Shown here one piece after another: positions 63,717 to 64,000 of a DNA stretch of 64,000 nt. The first letter of the stretch is position 1. Every line of letters starts with the position of its first letter. A model generated the notes under the pieces. It was not told the origin of the DNA and did not search any database. It saw only the letters and a list, made by a program, of their open reading frames with translations. The position numbers and the translations under genes were made by a program. The stretch is taken from contig NZ_VTFX01000001.1 in the NCBI RefSeq assembly GCF_009192775.1, positions 1-64,000 on the forward strand. The letters run 5' to 3'. The stretch comes from Arthrobacter yangruifuii. GTDB taxonomy: Bacteria > Actinomycetota > Actinomycetes > Actinomycetales > Micrococcaceae.

Positions 63717-64000
63717 ATGGAAAATCCGCTGCGTGTTCTGGTCCGGATAGATACGCGGAATGCCGCCGCCTCAATCGAAGTCCGCGGTTCACTCACGGGC
63801 AACAGCTGCGGTTCGCTGCTGAATATCCTCCACCATACGGCCACCCTCGGGGCCGACATCTGCGTCAACCTCACGCGCACTGCACGGATCGAGGCCGCGG
63901 CATTGGAAGTCCTGGCCGACGCTGCGGGCAGCATTGAACGCTCCGCACCCGCCGATGAACCGCTGCAGGTGCACATTGAGCTTCCCGCCGGGGAAGGTTC
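63717..64000 (+). CDS. Unrecognised gene, cut by the right edge (5' part only)
   Basis: An open frame from ATG 63717 (GGAGAA upstream) to the window end, at least 94 aa: MENPLRVLVRIDTRNAAAS, a strand-rich IEVRGSLTGNSCGSLLNILHH segment and ADICVNLTRTARIEAAALEVL. The layout recalls a STAS-like fold, but the similarity is faint. It lies 124 bp after ackA in the same direction. Confidence 0.5.
   Translation, partial: MENPLRVLVRIDTRNAAASIEVRGSLTGNSCGSLLNILHHTATLGADICVNLTRTARIEAAALEVLADAAGSIERSAPADEPLQVHIELPAGEG

Overview
The window comes from the chromosome of a GC-rich actinobacterium, most likely Arthrobacter or a close relative in the Micrococcaceae. The support is: an actinobacterial-type rRNA leader; the gene order 4.5S RNA - dnaX - recR - lysC; a purS/purQ/purL cluster; fbaA coupled to a DUF3151 gene; and several actinobacterial families (DUF1206, DUF1990, DUF2804, excalibur/class F sortase, AmaP/DUF6286). 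Many genes look leaderless, which is common in actinobacteria. I see no insertion sequence, prophage, integrase or CRISPR array; this is mostly core chromosome with some lineage-specific genes.

Layout. 1-217: promoter and leader of an rRNA operon that runs leftwards out of the window. 218-1370: no convincing gene, but short repeats and an eight-copy 15-bp tandem repeat. 1374-10113: 4.5S RNA, dnaX, recR, a two-gene ABC exporter (minus), lysC with a probable internal start, and two conserved unknowns. 10158-18600: an SSI-like lipoprotein, small membrane and hot-dog proteins, purSQL, then a run of small conserved genes. 18695-22512: a hydrolase with Asp at the nucleophile elbow, a SAM (S-box) riboswitch controlling an orphan and degenerate SsuB-like ATPase, and a sigma factor coupled to a Pro/Glu-rich membrane protein. 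22626-31017: nitrilase, alcohol dehydrogenase, DUF2804, VOC protein, purA, an excalibur protein with its class F sortase, a decayed DUF3592-like gene and a GyrI-like protein. 31163-35924: DUF3151, fbaA, RNA methyltransferase, HAD phosphatase, a Tat-type hydrolase and pyrE.

36054-43131 is a fructose island. HPr, Enzyme I and a second class II aldolase lie on minus; fruK, the EIIBC permease and EIIA lie on plus; a DeoR-type regulator closes the block after a perfect hairpin. Together they take up fructose as fructose-1-phosphate, convert it to fructose-1,6-bisphosphate and cleave it.

43275-64000: nadE, an exonuclease III, an alkaline-shock (Asp23/AmaP) operon of five minus-strand genes, tRNA-Phe, tRNA-Asp and tRNA-Glu, a small zincin, a CDF exporter, a universal stress protein, CopC, a purine permease, a large catalase with an operator-like dyad in its promoter, two methyltransferase-like genes, an acetyltransferase, a thiamine-binding-type protein, an amino-acid permease, pta-ackA and an unrecognised gene cut by the right edge.

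The strongest leads for something undescribed are the SAM-riboswitch-controlled ATPase that lacks its Q-loop, signature and H-loop residues and has no partners, and the sortase/substrate pair that uses a GGANTG-type motif instead of LPXTG.
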